Below are positions 54,746 through 63,852 of a stretch of DNA of 64,000 bases, piece after piece. Numbering within the stretch: the first letter of the stretch is position 1; each line of letters begins with the position of its first letter. The stretch covers positions 1-64,000 of the forward strand of contig JAGCXP010000035.1 of NCBI GenBank assembly GCA_017961345.1, given 5' to 3'. The notes under the pieces are model-generated. The model was not told the origin of the DNA. It was given only the letters and a program-made list of their open reading frames with translations, and ran no database searches. The stretch is from Bacteroidales bacterium (lineage in GTDB: Bacteria > Bacteroidota > Bacteroidia > Bacteroidales > UBA932). Made by a program: the position numbers and the translations under genes.

Positions 54746-57100
54746 ATGAAGAAGCTGAACGAAAATAAAATCATCCGCTGGATCTGGATCATCGGCTGTG
54801 CCCCCCTGGCCATCGGACTTTTCATGCTGCTGCTGGTCAGCCTGTTCGCCCGCATCCCCTCTTTCGAAGAACTGGAACACCCCGACAACAAACTGGCGAC
54901 CCAGGTGCTCTCCGATGACGGACAGATTCTGACGACCTTCCATATCGAGAACCGTTCCTACGTCAGTTACGACCAACTCTCGCCCTACCTCGTACAGGCG
55001 CTGGTCTCGACCGAGGACTGCCGTTTCTATTCCCACTCCGGCATCGACTTCAAGGGTCTGGGCCGCGTGATGTTCAAAACCATTCTCGGCGGCGACCGCG
55101 ACCAGGGCGGCGGCAGCACCGTTACCCAACAGTTGGCCAAAACCCTCTACCCCCGCGAGGAAACGCGCAGCCGCATCCCGGGAGTGCACGCCATCAAGAT
55201 GGTCTGGGTCAAGTTCCGCGAATGGATTACCGCCGTCAAACTGGAACGAAACTACACCAAGGACGAAATCATCACGATGTATTTCAACTCGGTGTTCTTC
55301 GGCAGCAACGCCTACGGCATCCGGGCGGCCGCCCGCACCTTCTTCGACAAGCTCCCTTCCGAACTGACCCTCGAAGAAAGCGCCGTCCTCGTGGGCGCCG
55401 TCAACGCCCCCACCAAATACAATCCGCAAATTCATCCCCAACGCTCCAAGGCCCGGCGGGATTTCGTGCTCTCCCAAATGAAAAAGGAAGGGTACCTGAG
55501 CGCCGCCCAGCTCGATTCCGTCTCCGCCCTGCCCATCGTCCTCCACTACCAGGTGCAGGACCACAACGCCGGCAAGGGGCCCTACTTCCGCGACATGCTG
55601 CGGCGCATCATGAACGCCAAGGAGCCCAAGCGCTCTTCCTACTCCCAGATTGAGGACTACCGGGTGGACTCCCTGCAGTGGGCGAACGACCCCATTTATG
55701 GCTGGCTCAACAAAAACAAAAAGCCCGACGGCAGCCGCTACAACCTGGACCGCGACGGCCTGCGCATCTACACGACCATCAACTACAAGATGCAGCAGTA
55801 TGCCGAAGAGGCCGTTGCCGAGCATCTGGGCAAAGAACTCCAGAGCGTGTTCTGGCGGGATCTGAGCGGCAAACGCAACCGTCCCTTCGCCAACGACACG
55901 CCTCGGGAGACCATCGACCGGATCATGAAACAGGCGCGCCGCTACAGCGACCGCTACCGCTGCCAACTCGCCGCCGGCGTTCCCGAGGACCGGATTCTCA
56001 AATCCTTCTCCGAGAAAACCTCCATGCGCGTGTTCTCCTGGAACAAGAAGGGCTACGTGGACACCGTGATGACCCCGGATGACAGCATCCGTTATTACAA
56101 GTCCCACCTTCGCGCCGCCTTCATGGCCATCGAACCGGTCTCCGGCCATATCAAGGCCTATGTCGGCGGACCGGAATACCGCTACTTCAAGTACGATAAC
56201 ATCCGGCAGGGCAAACGCCAGGTCGGTTCCACCATCAAGCCCTTCCTCTACACCCTCGCGATGCAGGAGGGGTTGAGCCCATGCACCCGCGTGGACAACG
56301 TGCCCCAGACCTTCTACCTGCCCGACGGCAGCGTGTGGACGCCCCGCAGCACCGACAAGGACGAGTGGATTGGCAACAACGTCACGCTCAAGTGGGGCCT
56401 GTCCAAATCCTCCAACAACATCTCCGCTTATCTGATGAAGCGCTTCGGCCCCGCTCCGATGGTCCAGCTGATGCACAAGATGGGCGTGGGCAGTTTTATT
56501 CCCGAAGTGCCCTCCATCTGCGTGGGCAGCGCCGAGGTGAACGTCTATGAAATGGTTTCCGCGTACAACACCTTCCCCTCGAAGGGCATGTACATCGAAC
56601 CGCTGTTCGTCCTGAAGATCGAAGACAACATGGGCAATGTCCTCACCCGCTGCACGAGCGGCCGGCGGGAAGCCATCAATCCGCAGATTGCCTACCTGAT
56701 GGCCAACCTGATGCAGGGTGTCGTGGACCACGGCACGGCCTACCGCCTGCGCGCCCGCTACAAACTAGGCGGAGACATCGCCGGCAAGACCGGTACGACC
56801 AACGACAACTCCGACGGCTGGTTCATCGGCTACACGCCGAAACTGTCGGCCGGCGTCTGGGTGGGCGGCGAAGATCCGCAGATCCACTTCCAGGCCCTGG
56901 CGCTGGGCGGCGGTTCCAACATGGCCCTGCCGATCTGGGGTATCTTCATGCGGAAGGTCGTAGATGACGGCACGCTGGGCATTCGCGGCGACGAGCGCTT
57001 CGCCGTCCCCGGCGACATTCCCTTCAGCCTCAACTGCGACGGCAGTGAAGATGACGTGGATACGGGAAAGAAGAACGAAGAGGAAGAATTCTTTTTTTAA
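54746..57100 (+). CDS. Class A penicillin-binding protein (PBP1A type)
   Basis: A bifunctional peptidoglycan synthase of 784 residues. A membrane helix (about 12-35) is followed by a GT51 glycosyltransferase domain (EDCRFYSHSGID, GGGSTVTQQLAKTLY), then a transpeptidase domain with SxxK in VGSTIKPFLYT, SSN in SKSSNNISAY, and KTG in GKTGTTNDNSDGWF. The short acidic tail ends in Glu/Phe. It is the first gene of a cell-wall cluster with the alpha/beta hydrolase, MurF-like and Ddl genes; the next ATG follows the stop at once. Confidence 0.95.
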   Translation: MKKLNENKIIRWIWIIGCAPLAIGLFMLLLVSLFARIPSFEELEHPDNKLATQVLSDDGQILTTFHIENRSYVSYDQLSPYLVQALVSTEDCRFYSHSGIDFKGLGRVMFKTILGGDRDQGGGSTVTQQLAKTLYPREETRSRIPGVHAIKMVWVKFREWITAVKLERNYTKDEIITMYFNSVFFGSNAYGIRAAARTFFDKLPSELTLEESAVLVGAVNAPTKYNPQIHPQRSKARRDFVLSQMKKEGYLSAAQLDSVSALPIVLHYQVQDHNAGKGPYFRDMLRRIMNAKEPKRSSYSQIEDYRVDSLQWANDPIYGWLNKNKKPDGSRYNLDRDGLRIYTTINYKMQQYAEEAVAEHLGKELQSVFWRDLSGKRNRPFANDTPRETIDRIMKQARRYSDRYRCQLAAGVPEDRILKSFSEKTSMRVFSWNKKGYVDTVMTPDDSIRYYKSHLRAAFMAIEPVSGHIKAYVGGPEYRYFKYDNIRQGKRQVGSTIKPFLYTLAMQEGLSPCTRVDNVPQTFYLPDGSVWTPRSTDKDEWIGNNVTLKWGLSKSSNNISAYLMKRFGPAPMVQLMHKMGVGSFIPEVPSICVGSAEVNVYEMVSAYNTFPSKGMYIEPLFVLKIEDNMGNVLTRCTSGRREAINPQIAYLMANLMQGVVDHGTAYRLRARYKLGGDIAGKTGTTNDNSDGWFIGYTPKLSAGVWVGGEDPQIHFQALALGGGSNMALPIWGIFMRKVVDDGTLGIRGDERFAVPGDIPFSLNCDGSEDDVDTGKKNEEEEFFF

Positions 57101-57850
57101 ATGATGGTCTATCGCTACGAGGACGCAGACGTCCACTACGAAACCAGCGGGAGCGGCCCGGCGGTCATTCTCCTGCACGGCTGGGGCTGCTCGCACGCCT
57201 ATTTCGCGCCACTGATGGAATTGCTCAGTGAAAAATACACCGTCTATGCCCTCGATCTGCCCGGTTTCGGAGATTCCCCCGAGCCTTCGACCGTCTGGGG
57301 CGTGGAAGACTATGTCCGGATGCTGGAAGGGTTCGTGGATGCGGTCTGTCCCGGGACGGTCTCCCTCGTGGGACATTCCTTCGGCGGCCGCATGGCCATT
57401 CTCTACGCCTCCCGCCATCCGGTCGGACGCCTCGTGCTGACCGACGCCGCCGGCCTCAAGCCCAAACGTCCCCTAAAATATTACATTAAGGTATATAGTT
57501 ACAAGACGGCGCGCTTCTTCCTGCTGAAGGTGCTGCGCCGGCAAGACCTCTTTGAACGCTACCGCACGGGCCGCGGGTCCTCCGATTACCAGAACGCCTC
57601 CCCGAAGATGAAGAGCATTCTCTCGAAGGTGGTGAACGAAGATTTTCGCAGCCGCCTGCCCTATATCCAGGCCCCTACCCTGCTGTTCTGGGGAGAGCAG
57701 GACACGGCCACGCCCCTTTCCGATGCAAAGGAAATGGAAAAACGCATTCCCGACGCGGGACTGGTGAGCGTCCCCGGAGCCGGCCACTTCGCCTTTGTCG
57801 AGTATCAGCCCCTCTTTCTGAACGTAATGAAAAGTTTCTTTAATCTGTAG
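57101..57850 (+). CDS. Alpha/beta hydrolase
   Basis: A 249-residue cytosolic hydrolase. The oxyanion segment is ILLHGWGCS, the nucleophile elbow VGHSFGGRM (Ser near residue 92), the Asp in LFWGEQDTATPL and the His in GAGHFAFVEY, so the catalytic triad is complete. There is no signal peptide. Substrate cannot be predicted. It starts directly at the PBP1A stop and is followed by the MurF-like ligase 2 bp later, which suggests a cell-wall-linked role such as cleaving an amide or ester of an envelope precursor; that is inference. Confidence 0.85.
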   Translation: MMVYRYEDADVHYETSGSGPAVILLHGWGCSHAYFAPLMELLSEKYTVYALDLPGFGDSPEPSTVWGVEDYVRMLEGFVDAVCPGTVSLVGHSFGGRMAILYASRHPVGRLVLTDAAGLKPKRPLKYYIKVYSYKTARFFLLKVLRRQDLFERYRTGRGSSDYQNASPKMKSILSKVVNEDFRSRLPYIQAPTLLFWGEQDTATPLSDAKEMEKRIPDAGLVSVPGAGHFAFVEYQPLFLNVMKSFFNL

Positions 57851-57852
57851 GT

Positions 57853-59349
57853 ATGGGTTCTTTGATTGCTTCCGGCCTCCTTCTTGCGGCTTTCCTCTTT
57901 CTCTCCGGCTGTTTTCTCCCTTTCGAACTCAGGATGTTCCAGCAGAACTCCTACCGTCCGGAACGTTTCTGGAGATGGTGGGTCACGGAGCATCGCCTGT
58001 TCACCGCCTTCTACAATCTCTTCGACCGCACGCCCGTCAAAATTCCCCTCGCCTGGACGGCTCGCGTCAAAAGGCTGACGGTCACGACGGTTCTTCTGAC
58101 CCTCGCCCTTCTTGCCGGCGGATCCTACGCCCTCGTTTCGGCAGGCTGGTCCCTTCCCTGGGCCCTTCTCGTTTGCGGCGCCGCCCTGCTGCTGATTTCC
58201 AAATGCACGCTGCTGCTCGCCAACTGCCTGAACGCCCCGCTGGAAAAAGCCATCGTCCGCTGGTACTACAATGACGCAAAGCGCAAACTGGCCGCCCATA
58301 AAGGCCTGATTGTCATCGGCGTAACGGGCAGTTACGGCAAGACTTCCACCAAGAACTACCTCTACCGCATTCTCTCCGAGAAATACGATACCCTTACGAC
58401 CCCCGGCAACTTCAACACCACCCTGGGCGTGGTCCGGACCATCCGTGAGAAACTGGAGCCCCGCCACCGCGTCTTTATCGTGGAAATGGGCGCCAAGCAG
58501 CGCGGGGACATCCAGGAAATCTGCGACCTGGTCCACCCCACCATCGGCATCGTCGCCTCCGTGGGGCCGATGCACCTGGAGACCTTCGGCAGCCTGGAGA
58601 ATATCCAGAAGACCAAATTCGAACTGATTGAAGCCCTGCCGAAAGAGGGGCTGGGCGTGGTCAACGCCGACTCCCCCGGCATCGCCTCCTATACGGGCGT
58701 TCCCACCCACTGCCGCATCGTCCGTTACGGCGTGCGCGGCGGAGACTTCCGGGCGGAGAACGTATCCTACAGCACCGAGGGTTCTTCCTTCGAAATCGAG
58801 GGGACGTCCTTTCGCACGAACCTGCTGGGCGAAAGCAATATCCTCAACATCATCGCCGCCTGTGCCGTCGCCCGCGAGTTGGGCGTTTCCTCCAAACAGA
58901 TGCAGATGGCCGTTTCCCGGCTCCAGCAGGTGGAACACCGCCTCTTCGTGATGCGCCGGGGCAATTACACCGTCATCGACGACGCCTACAACTCCAACCC
59001 GGAAGGGGCCGCCATGGCCCTAGACGTGCTGCGTGACATCGCCGGCGGGCAGAAAATTCTCCTCACGCCCGGCTTTGTCGAACTGGGTGAAAAGCAGGAG
59101 GAAGAGTGCCGCAAACTGGGACGCAAGGCGGCTGCCTGCGCCGACATCCTGATTATCGTCAACCGCCTCAACCACGACGCCATTCTCGCCGGCGCGATGG
59201 AAGGCATCCGCGACGGGCGCGCCCGCCTGACGGCAGAAACCATTTTCAGCAAGGACGACCTCTCCCAGGCCTCCATCCTGCTCTCCTCCCTCGTCCGCCC
59301 CGGCGACGTGGTCCTGTATGAAAACGATTTACCTGACACTTTTAAATAA
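57853..59349 (+). CDS. Membrane-anchored MurF-like Mur ligase
   Basis: A 498-residue protein. The first 140 residues hold three hydrophobic stretches (about 5-25, 73-93 and 95-120) in place of the usual MurF UMP-binding domain. The rest is a Mur ligase: ATP loop GVTGSYGKTSTKN, VEMGAKQRGDI, the lysine-containing NIQKTKFELIEAL, and the MurF-type DDAYNSNPEGAAMALDVL. MurF adds D-Ala-D-Ala to UDP-MurNAc-tripeptide. With a membrane anchor and no UMP domain, the substrate could be a lipid-linked precursor. The D-Ala-D-Ala ligase follows one base after the stop. Confidence 0.82.
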   Translation: MGSLIASGLLLAAFLFLSGCFLPFELRMFQQNSYRPERFWRWWVTEHRLFTAFYNLFDRTPVKIPLAWTARVKRLTVTTVLLTLALLAGGSYALVSAGWSLPWALLVCGAALLLISKCTLLLANCLNAPLEKAIVRWYYNDAKRKLAAHKGLIVIGVTGSYGKTSTKNYLYRILSEKYDTLTTPGNFNTTLGVVRTIREKLEPRHRVFIVEMGAKQRGDIQEICDLVHPTIGIVASVGPMHLETFGSLENIQKTKFELIEALPKEGLGVVNADSPGIASYTGVPTHCRIVRYGVRGGDFRAENVSYSTEGSSFEIEGTSFRTNLLGESNILNIIAACAVARELGVSSKQMQMAVSRLQQVEHRLFVMRRGNYTVIDDAYNSNPEGAAMALDVLRDIAGGQKILLTPGFVELGEKQEEECRKLGRKAAACADILIIVNRLNHDAILAGAMEGIRDGRARLTAETIFSKDDLSQASILLSSLVRPGDVVLYENDLPDTFK

Positions 59350-59350
59350 A

Positions 59351-60598
59351 ATGAAACTCACTGTTGGCTTGCTCTTCGGAGGTCGCTCCGTAGAAAACGA
59401 AATTTCGGTGGTCACTGCCCTGCAGACCCTCGAATCCATGGACAAGGAAAAATACGAGGTGGTGCCCATCTACATCGCCAAATCCGGCAAATGGTACAGC
59501 GGAGAGAGGCTGCTGACCGTCTCCAACTACCGCGACATGAAAACGTTGCTGGAGAAAACGCCCGAGGTGTATATGCGCCCCGTTTACGGCGACCACAACC
59601 TCTACAAGGTAAAGAAGGGCCTCTTCGGCGACGGAATTGTTGCGAAGCTCGACGTGATTCTTCCCACCCTGCACGGAACCAACTGCGAAGACGGCACCCT
59701 CCAGGGCGTGCTCGCCTGCACCGGCATTCCGTTCGTGGGCTGCAACACCCTCGCGTCGGCCAACGGCATGGACAAGATTACGATGAAGATGATTCTCAAG
59801 GAGTGCGGCATTCCCGTCGTGGACTACTTCTGGTTCAACGACAAGGAGTGGTATGCCGACCGGGACGCGGTCGTCGCCCGCCTCGAAAAGGCCCTGAGCT
59901 ATCCCGTCATCGTCAAGCCCGCCAACAGCGGCAGCAGCGTGGGTATCAAGGCCGCCCACAACACCGCGGAACTCATCGAGGCCGTGGACGAAGCCGCCTC
60001 TTTCACCACCCGCATCATCGTCGAGCGCCTGGTGACCGCCCTCAAGGAAGTGAACTGCTCCGTCATGGGCGACTACAACGACTGCGAACCTTCCGTCTGC
60101 GAAGTGCCGATGCGCAGCGGCGAAATCCTCTCCTATCAGGACAAATACATGCGCGGCGGCGGCAGCAAGGGTGCCAAGGGCGGCGCCAAACTCTCCGGCG
60201 CAAAGATGGGCGGAGCGAAACTCTCCGGCGAAAGCGAGGGTATGCGTTCCACCCTGCGGGAAATCCCCGCCAAACTGCAGAAGGGAGAGACCGAGCGCAT
60301 TCAGGATCTGGCCGTTCAGACCTTCCGCGCCCTTTCCTGCGACGGTCTGAGCCGCATCGATTTCATCATCGACGAGGCTTCCCCCGAACGTCCCATCTAC
60401 GTCAACGAAATCAACACCATCCCCGGCTCGCTGTCATCCTACCTCTGGGAATACAGCGGAAAGAAATTTCCCGAGGTGGTGGACAAACTGATTGACCTGG
60501 CCTTCGCCCGCAGCCGCGAGGAAGGCTTCAAAGTCACCGATTTCGGCGGCAATATCTTCTCAGCCATGCCCGTAGGCGGCGCCAAGTTCAGCAAATAG
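59351..60598 (+). CDS. ddl: D-alanine--D-alanine ligase with a repeat-expanded loop
   Basis: An ATP-grasp ligase of 415 residues. It opens KLTVGLLFGGRSVENEISV; the ATP-grasp segments VIVKPANSGSSVGIKAA and RIDFIID...YVNEINTIPGS complete the site. Near the omega loop, YQDKYMRGGG keeps the Lys-Tyr pair typical of D-Ala-D-Ala rather than D-Ala-D-lactate ligases, followed by an unusual Gly/Lys/Ala/Ser stretch of two 10-residue units (about residues 277-296; 60180-60239). The C-terminus ends GGAKFSK, echoing that repeat. The ATG at 59351 is chosen; an earlier in-frame ATG at 59318 lies inside the MurF-like gene. Confidence 0.92.
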   Translation: MKLTVGLLFGGRSVENEISVVTALQTLESMDKEKYEVVPIYIAKSGKWYSGERLLTVSNYRDMKTLLEKTPEVYMRPVYGDHNLYKVKKGLFGDGIVAKLDVILPTLHGTNCEDGTLQGVLACTGIPFVGCNTLASANGMDKITMKMILKECGIPVVDYFWFNDKEWYADRDAVVARLEKALSYPVIVKPANSGSSVGIKAAHNTAELIEAVDEAASFTTRIIVERLVTALKEVNCSVMGDYNDCEPSVCEVPMRSGEILSYQDKYMRGGGSKGAKGGAKLSGAKMGGAKLSGESEGMRSTLREIPAKLQKGETERIQDLAVQTFRALSCDGLSRIDFIIDEASPERPIYVNEINTIPGSLSSYLWEYSGKKFPEVVDKLIDLAFARSREEGFKVTDFGGNIFSAMPVGGAKFSK

Positions 60599-60603
60599 CC
60601 TTT

Positions 60604-61497
60604 ATGCGGCTGAGCGCCTTCCTCTCCGGATTGAAAAACGCCTTGGCGGAGCGCTACCCCCTTGAGGAAGCCTCCGCCATTGCTTCGCGCCTCTGCGAAG
60701 AACTGCTGGAGATGCCGCGCTACGCCCCGATCATCGATCCCGACATCGCCGTTCCCCCCGAAAAGGAGGAGGCGCTGCGCGCGGCTTCCAGCCGCCTGCT
60801 GCTCGGAGAACCCCTGCAGTACGTGTTGGGCTATGCCGACTTTCTGGATGCCCGCCTTCGCGTCACCCCCGACGTGCTGATTCCCCGTCCGGAGACCGAA
60901 TACCTCTGTCAGCGAATCATCCGGCAACTCGCAAGCCGTCCGCCCCGCCGCATCCTGGACCTCTGCACCGGCAGCGGCTGCATCGCCTGGAGTCTCGCGA
61001 AAGCCTTCCCCGACGCGATTGTGGTCGGTGTGGACGTATCGGAAAAAGCGCTGGAGATCGCCCGCAGCCAGAAGCCCTTCGCCTTTGGAAAGGGAACGGT
61101 GCGCACCCCTGTTTTTATCCGGGGAAATGTACTGGACACGAAGACGCTCGCGAAACGTTTGCAGGAGGAACTGCCCGACGAAAAAGGCTTCGACCTTTTG
61201 GTGAGCAATCCCCCCTATGTACTCGAACGGGAAAAGGCCGCGATGAAAGAAAACGTGCTCGGGTACGAGCCGCATCTCGCGCTCTTTGTGCCCGATGAGG
61301 ACCCGCTTCGCTTCTACAAAGCCCTTTCCGCGCTCTTTTTCTCACCTCTTTTCCCGGGAAATTCCCTTTGCGCCCTGGAAATCAATGAAAATTTCGGTGC
61401 TGAGACTGCGGCCTTGTTTTCCCAAAATCGCGCTCACACACGCATAGAACAGGACTTAAACGAAAAAGACCGCTATATCTTCTCAAAAAAAGCGTAA
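60604..61497 (+). CDS. prmC: Peptide chain release factor N(5)-glutamine methyltransferase
   Basis: PrmC/HemK (297 residues) methylates the GGQ glutamine of release factors. It has an N-terminal helical domain (GEPLQYVLGYADFLDARLRV), the SAM-binding ILDLCTGSGCIAWSLA and the catalytic SNPPYVLE motif, followed by the family's EPHLALF segment. It begins 5 bp after ddl and is the last protein gene of the PBP1A operon. About 40 residues near 165-185 form a linker slightly longer than usual. Confidence 0.95.
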   Translation: MRLSAFLSGLKNALAERYPLEEASAIASRLCEELLEMPRYAPIIDPDIAVPPEKEEALRAASSRLLLGEPLQYVLGYADFLDARLRVTPDVLIPRPETEYLCQRIIRQLASRPPRRILDLCTGSGCIAWSLAKAFPDAIVVGVDVSEKALEIARSQKPFAFGKGTVRTPVFIRGNVLDTKTLAKRLQEELPDEKGFDLLVSNPPYVLEREKAAMKENVLGYEPHLALFVPDEDPLRFYKALSALFFSPLFPGNSLCALEINENFGAETAALFSQNRAHTRIEQDLNEKDRYIFSKKA

Positions 61498-61510
61498 AGA
61501 TTTCTGACTT

Positions 61511-61526
61511 TGGCACGCCGCTTGCT
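61511..61526 (+). promoter_or_regulatory. Full-consensus sigma-54 promoter
   Basis: TGGCACG, 4 bp, TTGCT matches the -24/-12 sigma-54 consensus TGGCACG-N4-TTGCW at every defined position. It lies 13 bp after the prmC stop in a 140-bp gap between convergent genes. The predicted start is near 61537. A weaker chance match would be expected far less than once in a window this size. Confidence 0.75.
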
Positions 61527-61536
61527 AATGAATAGG

Positions 61537-61614
61537 TCAGAATAGTTTTTTCATAGGTTTAAGTTTTTAGGTTAGATTCAAAAAAGCCCCTGTCGTGAGA
61601 CACGGGCTTTTTTG
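61537..61614 (+). ncRNA. Candidate sigma-54-dependent small RNA
   Basis: From the predicted sigma-54 start to the terminator at 61614 is 78 nt, with no ATG-started frame. The 5' half is U-rich and unstructured, with three TAGGT copies (61533, 61554, 61568). The 3' half is the terminator hairpin, an ordinary shape for a regulatory RNA. Beyond the terminator the only gene is on the opposite strand. A long 3' end of the prmC mRNA is the alternative. Confidence 0.5.
61581..61614. terminator. Bidirectional intrinsic terminator
   Basis: AAAAAGCCC-TGTC pairs with GACA-GGGCTTTTTT around a GTGA loop, with A and T tracts on either side. It can end prmC/small-RNA transcripts on the plus strand and the barrel-protein operon on the minus strand. 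Confidence 0.85.
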
Positions 61615-61637
61615 GTGGTTGTATGTTCTCCGAAGGA

Positions 61638-62438
61638 CTAAAGGTCGAACCAATAGACAAAGCCGACCGTAATGATGTCGTAACGGGGGTTGTATACATC
61701 CCGGGTGCGGGTAGGACCTCCATTGTAATCGTGGTACAATTGATGCTGGAGGCCTTCCGAGGAAGCATAGGTGGGATAATACTGATCCTTCAGACGATTG
61801 GTCCAGCCCCACTCGTAATTGAAACGGAGGCCGAAATTTCCGAAAACAAGGTCGATGCCGGCCATATAGGTTGCAAAGGCAATCGAACCGATGTTTTTGG
61901 ATGACTTATCTTCGCAGTTGATCGGATAATAGCCGGAAGCACCGTCGATGAAATTGAGATACCCCTTGAGACCGCCATAGAAAATGGTCCGGACGGGGCC
62001 GAAATTAAAACCGAGGGTGGGCATGATACCGATACCCAGGCTGATGTTGAAGCCCAGGTGATCCTTGCTCCCCTTATCGGGAGGAACGCCCAGACGGGAG
62101 GGATTCCAGTTGCCCAGGGCAAAGGAGAAATCCAGAAAACGCCAGTTGATTCCGATAGGGCCCCAGATGGGCATCATATATTCCGCCGCATAACTGAAGC
62201 CGTGCTCGGTGGCCAGAACGCCGTTCAGAGAAGGATTGGGATTGGCATTCCGGTTCACCCAAGGCATATTAAGATAGCTGAATGCCATGCTGATGCCCGG
62301 CTTCAACTTGAAAATCTCAGCCGTGTTGTTCTGGCTTTCATGCGTTTCATACCCCGAGTAGAGGTCGTACATATTCTGAGCCGAAGCCGAGAAGAAGGCC
62401 GCGAGGGCGAGGGAAAGGGATAAAAGAATCTTTTTCAT
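61638..62438 (-). CDS. Predicted outer-membrane beta-barrel protein
   Basis: A 266-residue protein with a cleavable signal peptide (cut near ASAQ, residue 21). The mature part shows alternating hydrophobic strands with many Tyr, Trp, Phe and Gly (for example FLDFSFALGNW, HLGFNISLGIGIM, FGLRFNYEWGW) and ends with aromatic and hydrophobic YWFDL, as expected for an outer-membrane barrel of the porin-like OmpA-beta type. No peptidoglycan-binding domain is present. It follows the DUF4136 gene by 11 bp. Function unknown. Confidence 0.7.
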   Translation of the reverse strand: MKKILLSLSLALAAFFSASAQNMYDLYSGYETHESQNNTAEIFKLKPGISMAFSYLNMPWVNRNANPNPSLNGVLATEHGFSYAAEYMMPIWGPIGINWRFLDFSFALGNWNPSRLGVPPDKGSKDHLGFNISLGIGIMPTLGFNFGPVRTIFYGGLKGYLNFIDGASGYYPINCEDKSSKNIGSIAFATYMAGIDLVFGNFGLRFNYEWGWTNRLKDQYYPTYASSEGLQHQLYHDYNGGPTRTRDVYNPRYDIITVGFVYWFDL

Positions 62439-62449
62439 AAGGCGCGGTC

Positions 62450-63826
62450 TCAGAAACGGGTATAGGAAGCATAATAGGACATGGGCTTGTACGAATTCAC
62501 CGGCCTGACTTTGTCAAATTCCAGCGTCATCGTCTGACCATTGCGAAGAACGGTCAGGCTGCCCTTGTAATAGACGGAAGGTCCGGAATTGGAGAGCGAC
62601 TTGGTGCGGACGACATTGACGCCCTTGAGGTAGTCCCCTATCCTCAGCCCGCTGCTCTTGACCAGCGAAGAATTCCCGTCCAGACCGATGACCTGGGTGG
62701 CACCGTCCAGAATGACGCCCACATTGATCATACTGATGTTGTCGTAGAACCAGCGGGTAGCCGTCTCGCTGTCCTTGGTCTCACGCAGGAGCATCACCGG
62801 ATGCGTCACACTGGAGGCGGCTTTATTCAAAATGCCGTCCACGTCCCCCTGTACATTGTAGTTGTAGTTGTATTTCATCTGCCAGATCAGGGGAGCGACT
62901 TTCTCGCCGATGCGGGAGGTCTCCAGTACGTTCACCTCGAGGTAGGCCTGGGTCTGGGCCGTCTTCTGGGTGTAGCCGCCGGAAGTGACCGTCTGGTAGT
63001 TGTTGGTCGTCACGGAACCGAGGTAGGCGCCCTTCCAGCCATAGACCGCCTTCGAATTGGAACCGGTCATCACCTGCTGCTCGGTCTTGGGCACGTAGGT
63101 GTAGTCGATGCTCTGGCTGGCGTCCTTGACGATGGAAAAGACGATGTCGGGATTGTCGGGAACCCATCTCATACCGACTTTCATAAAGTTTTCGGCAATC
63201 TTGTTCAGCAGTTCCTTCTCGGCCAGCACGTCATTGGTCTGAACGATGTAGTCAAAGGTCTTGAACTTCGTCCAATCGACATTGTTGTCCACCCGGACGT
63301 TGGTGGTGGAAGCCGCATCGGAAGACTTGTAGCCGGCCAGCACCGGACCACCCGGCCTATGGACGTTCTTCCAGACGCAGGTCAGCGGATGGAAACCCTG
63401 GGCCGTCATCCAGGCGGGCATCGTGCCGTTGAAGACCACCTCATATTCATTTTCGGCAAGGGGGTGCCACAGCGTGAGGCGATGGGTGCCCGGACGGTCA
63501 ATGACGGCATAGAACTGGTCGACAGACCACCTCTTGGCATCCACGCCGTCCACGGCCTTCACCACGGAACCGATGGTAATCAGCGGTTGGGTGGGGCGGA
63601 AAAAGTCATCCTGATCGGCCGCATCGGGCTCGACGAGCAGTTTCCGCACATAATCCCGCGTATCTTTGGAAGTGCAGCCGATGCTACCGTTCCAGATTAC
63701 AACCAGGTAGTCCGGAGCCCACCACGTCGTTCTCGTGACGGTCAACAGGTGATTGCGCTCGGCCGCCTGCAGCTGCGTAGCGAAAAGCAGCAGCGCCAGG
63801 CTTAACAGACAGAACAGTTTCTTCAT
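62450..63826 (-). CDS. DUF4136-domain secreted protein
   Basis: A 458-residue exported protein (signal peptide ending LQAAE near residue 21). A DUF4136-type domain (about residues 165-340) is recognised from NVDWTKFKTFDYIVQTND and the following helical ELLNKIAENFMKVGM segment. After it, VDGILNKAASSVTHPVMLLRE and a C-terminal PDZ-like piece (SSLVKSSGLRIGDYLKGVN) are seen. The N-terminal 140 residues match no family known to me. The ATG at 63826 is chosen for the signal peptide. It is the first gene of a two-gene unit with the barrel protein. Confidence 0.75.
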   Translation of the reverse strand: MKKLFCLLSLALLLFATQLQAAERNHLLTVTRTTWWAPDYLVVIWNGSIGCTSKDTRDYVRKLLVEPDAADQDDFFRPTQPLITIGSVVKAVDGVDAKRWSVDQFYAVIDRPGTHRLTLWHPLAENEYEVVFNGTMPAWMTAQGFHPLTCVWKNVHRPGGPVLAGYKSSDAASTTNVRVDNNVDWTKFKTFDYIVQTNDVLAEKELLNKIAENFMKVGMRWVPDNPDIVFSIVKDASQSIDYTYVPKTEQQVMTGSNSKAVYGWKGAYLGSVTTNNYQTVTSGGYTQKTAQTQAYLEVNVLETSRIGEKVAPLIWQMKYNYNYNVQGDVDGILNKAASSVTHPVMLLRETKDSETATRWFYDNISMINVGVILDGATQVIGLDGNSSLVKSSGLRIGDYLKGVNVVRTKSLSNSGPSVYYKGSLTVLRNGQTMTLEFDKVRPVNSYKPMSYYASYTRF

Positions 63827-63852
63827 ATAGGTCAGATTAAGCATACTACCCA

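Noticed and set aside
54737..56731. 664-codon minus-strand frame opposite PBP1A
   Set aside because: PBP1A has every catalytic motif in the right order; the antisense product is His/Val/Gly-rich with no domain.
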